A stretch of 6,661 nucleotides of DNA, from contig SLSG01000125.1 of assembly GCA_007130545.1 (NCBI GenBank), positions 1-6,661 of the forward strand. Reading direction: 5' to 3'. The notes under the pieces were generated by a model that was not told the origin of the DNA, searched no databases, and saw nothing but the letters and a program-made list of their open reading frames with translations. Within the stretch, counting starts at the first letter, position 1, and the number at the start of each line of letters is the position of its first letter. Of this stretch, positions 6,654 to 6,661 are shown piece after piece. The position numbers and the translations under genes were made by a program. This DNA comes from Bacteroidales bacterium. Lineage in GTDB: Bacteria; Bacteroidota; Bacteroidia; Bacteroidales; UBA7960.

Positions 6654-6661
6654 CAAAAGTA
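6654..6661 (-). promoter_or_regulatory. Candidate -7 box of the tRNA-Leu unit promoter, cut by window edge
   Basis: On the minus strand the last eight bases read TACTTTTG, an exact match to the Bacteroidota -7 consensus TAnnTTTG. The box ends 23 nt before the first base of tRNA-Leu(GAG), leaving room for a start near 6649 and a short leader. The -33 box would lie outside the window and could not be checked. The spacing fits a tRNA promoter. Confidence 0.6.

Noticed and set aside
1..6661. Search for CRISPR repeats, insertion sequence ends, phage or defence genes, riboswitches
   Set aside because: By eye I found no direct repeat array, terminal inverted repeats, transposase or integrase motifs, or long structured leader; the window is almost fully occupied by recognisable housekeeping-type genes.

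Overview
The window looks like an ordinary chromosomal stretch of a moderately GC-rich member of the Bacteroidota. Four things suggest this. The sigma factor has the Bacteroidota ECF style. Shine-Dalgarno sequences are absent before the genes. Two well-placed TAnnTTTG-type -7 promoter boxes occur. Both tRNA genes lack an encoded CCA end. The assignment is inferred from these features, not from a database match.

Layout. Bases 1-2153 (+ strand) hold a tight three-gene run. It starts with an ECF sigma factor cut off by the left edge, followed after 3 nt by murB (peptidoglycan precursor synthesis), then after 4 nt by a 204-residue multi-pass membrane protein I do not recognise. Bases 2160-3899 (- strand) hold a 579-residue phospho-sugar mutase that converges on the run with only 6 nt between stop codons. 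A 90-nt divergent intergenic region carries a plausible promoter for the mutase. Bases 3990-6353 (+ strand) hold a large SLC13/DASS-type permease whose two membrane halves are separated by four tandem RCK_C (TrkA-C) type domains. Bases 6406-6630 (- strand) hold two tRNA-Leu genes, anticodons CAG and GAG, read leftward from a promoter whose -7 box is the last 8 bases of the window. A single hairpin with A and T tracts on its two sides sits between the permease and the tRNAs and can end transcription from both directions.

How the genes relate. MurB makes UDP-MurNAc, and the mutase interconverts hexose 1- and 6-phosphates that feed sugar-nucleotide and storage pathways, so both touch envelope and carbohydrate metabolism. 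They are on opposite strands and separately transcribed. The sigma-murB-membrane protein run is probably one transcript. I see no CRISPR array, insertion sequence, phage gene, toxin-antitoxin pair or defence cassette. The most interesting points are the regular fourfold domain repeat inside the permease, a changed signature loop in its second half, and the unidentified membrane protein behind the sigma factor.
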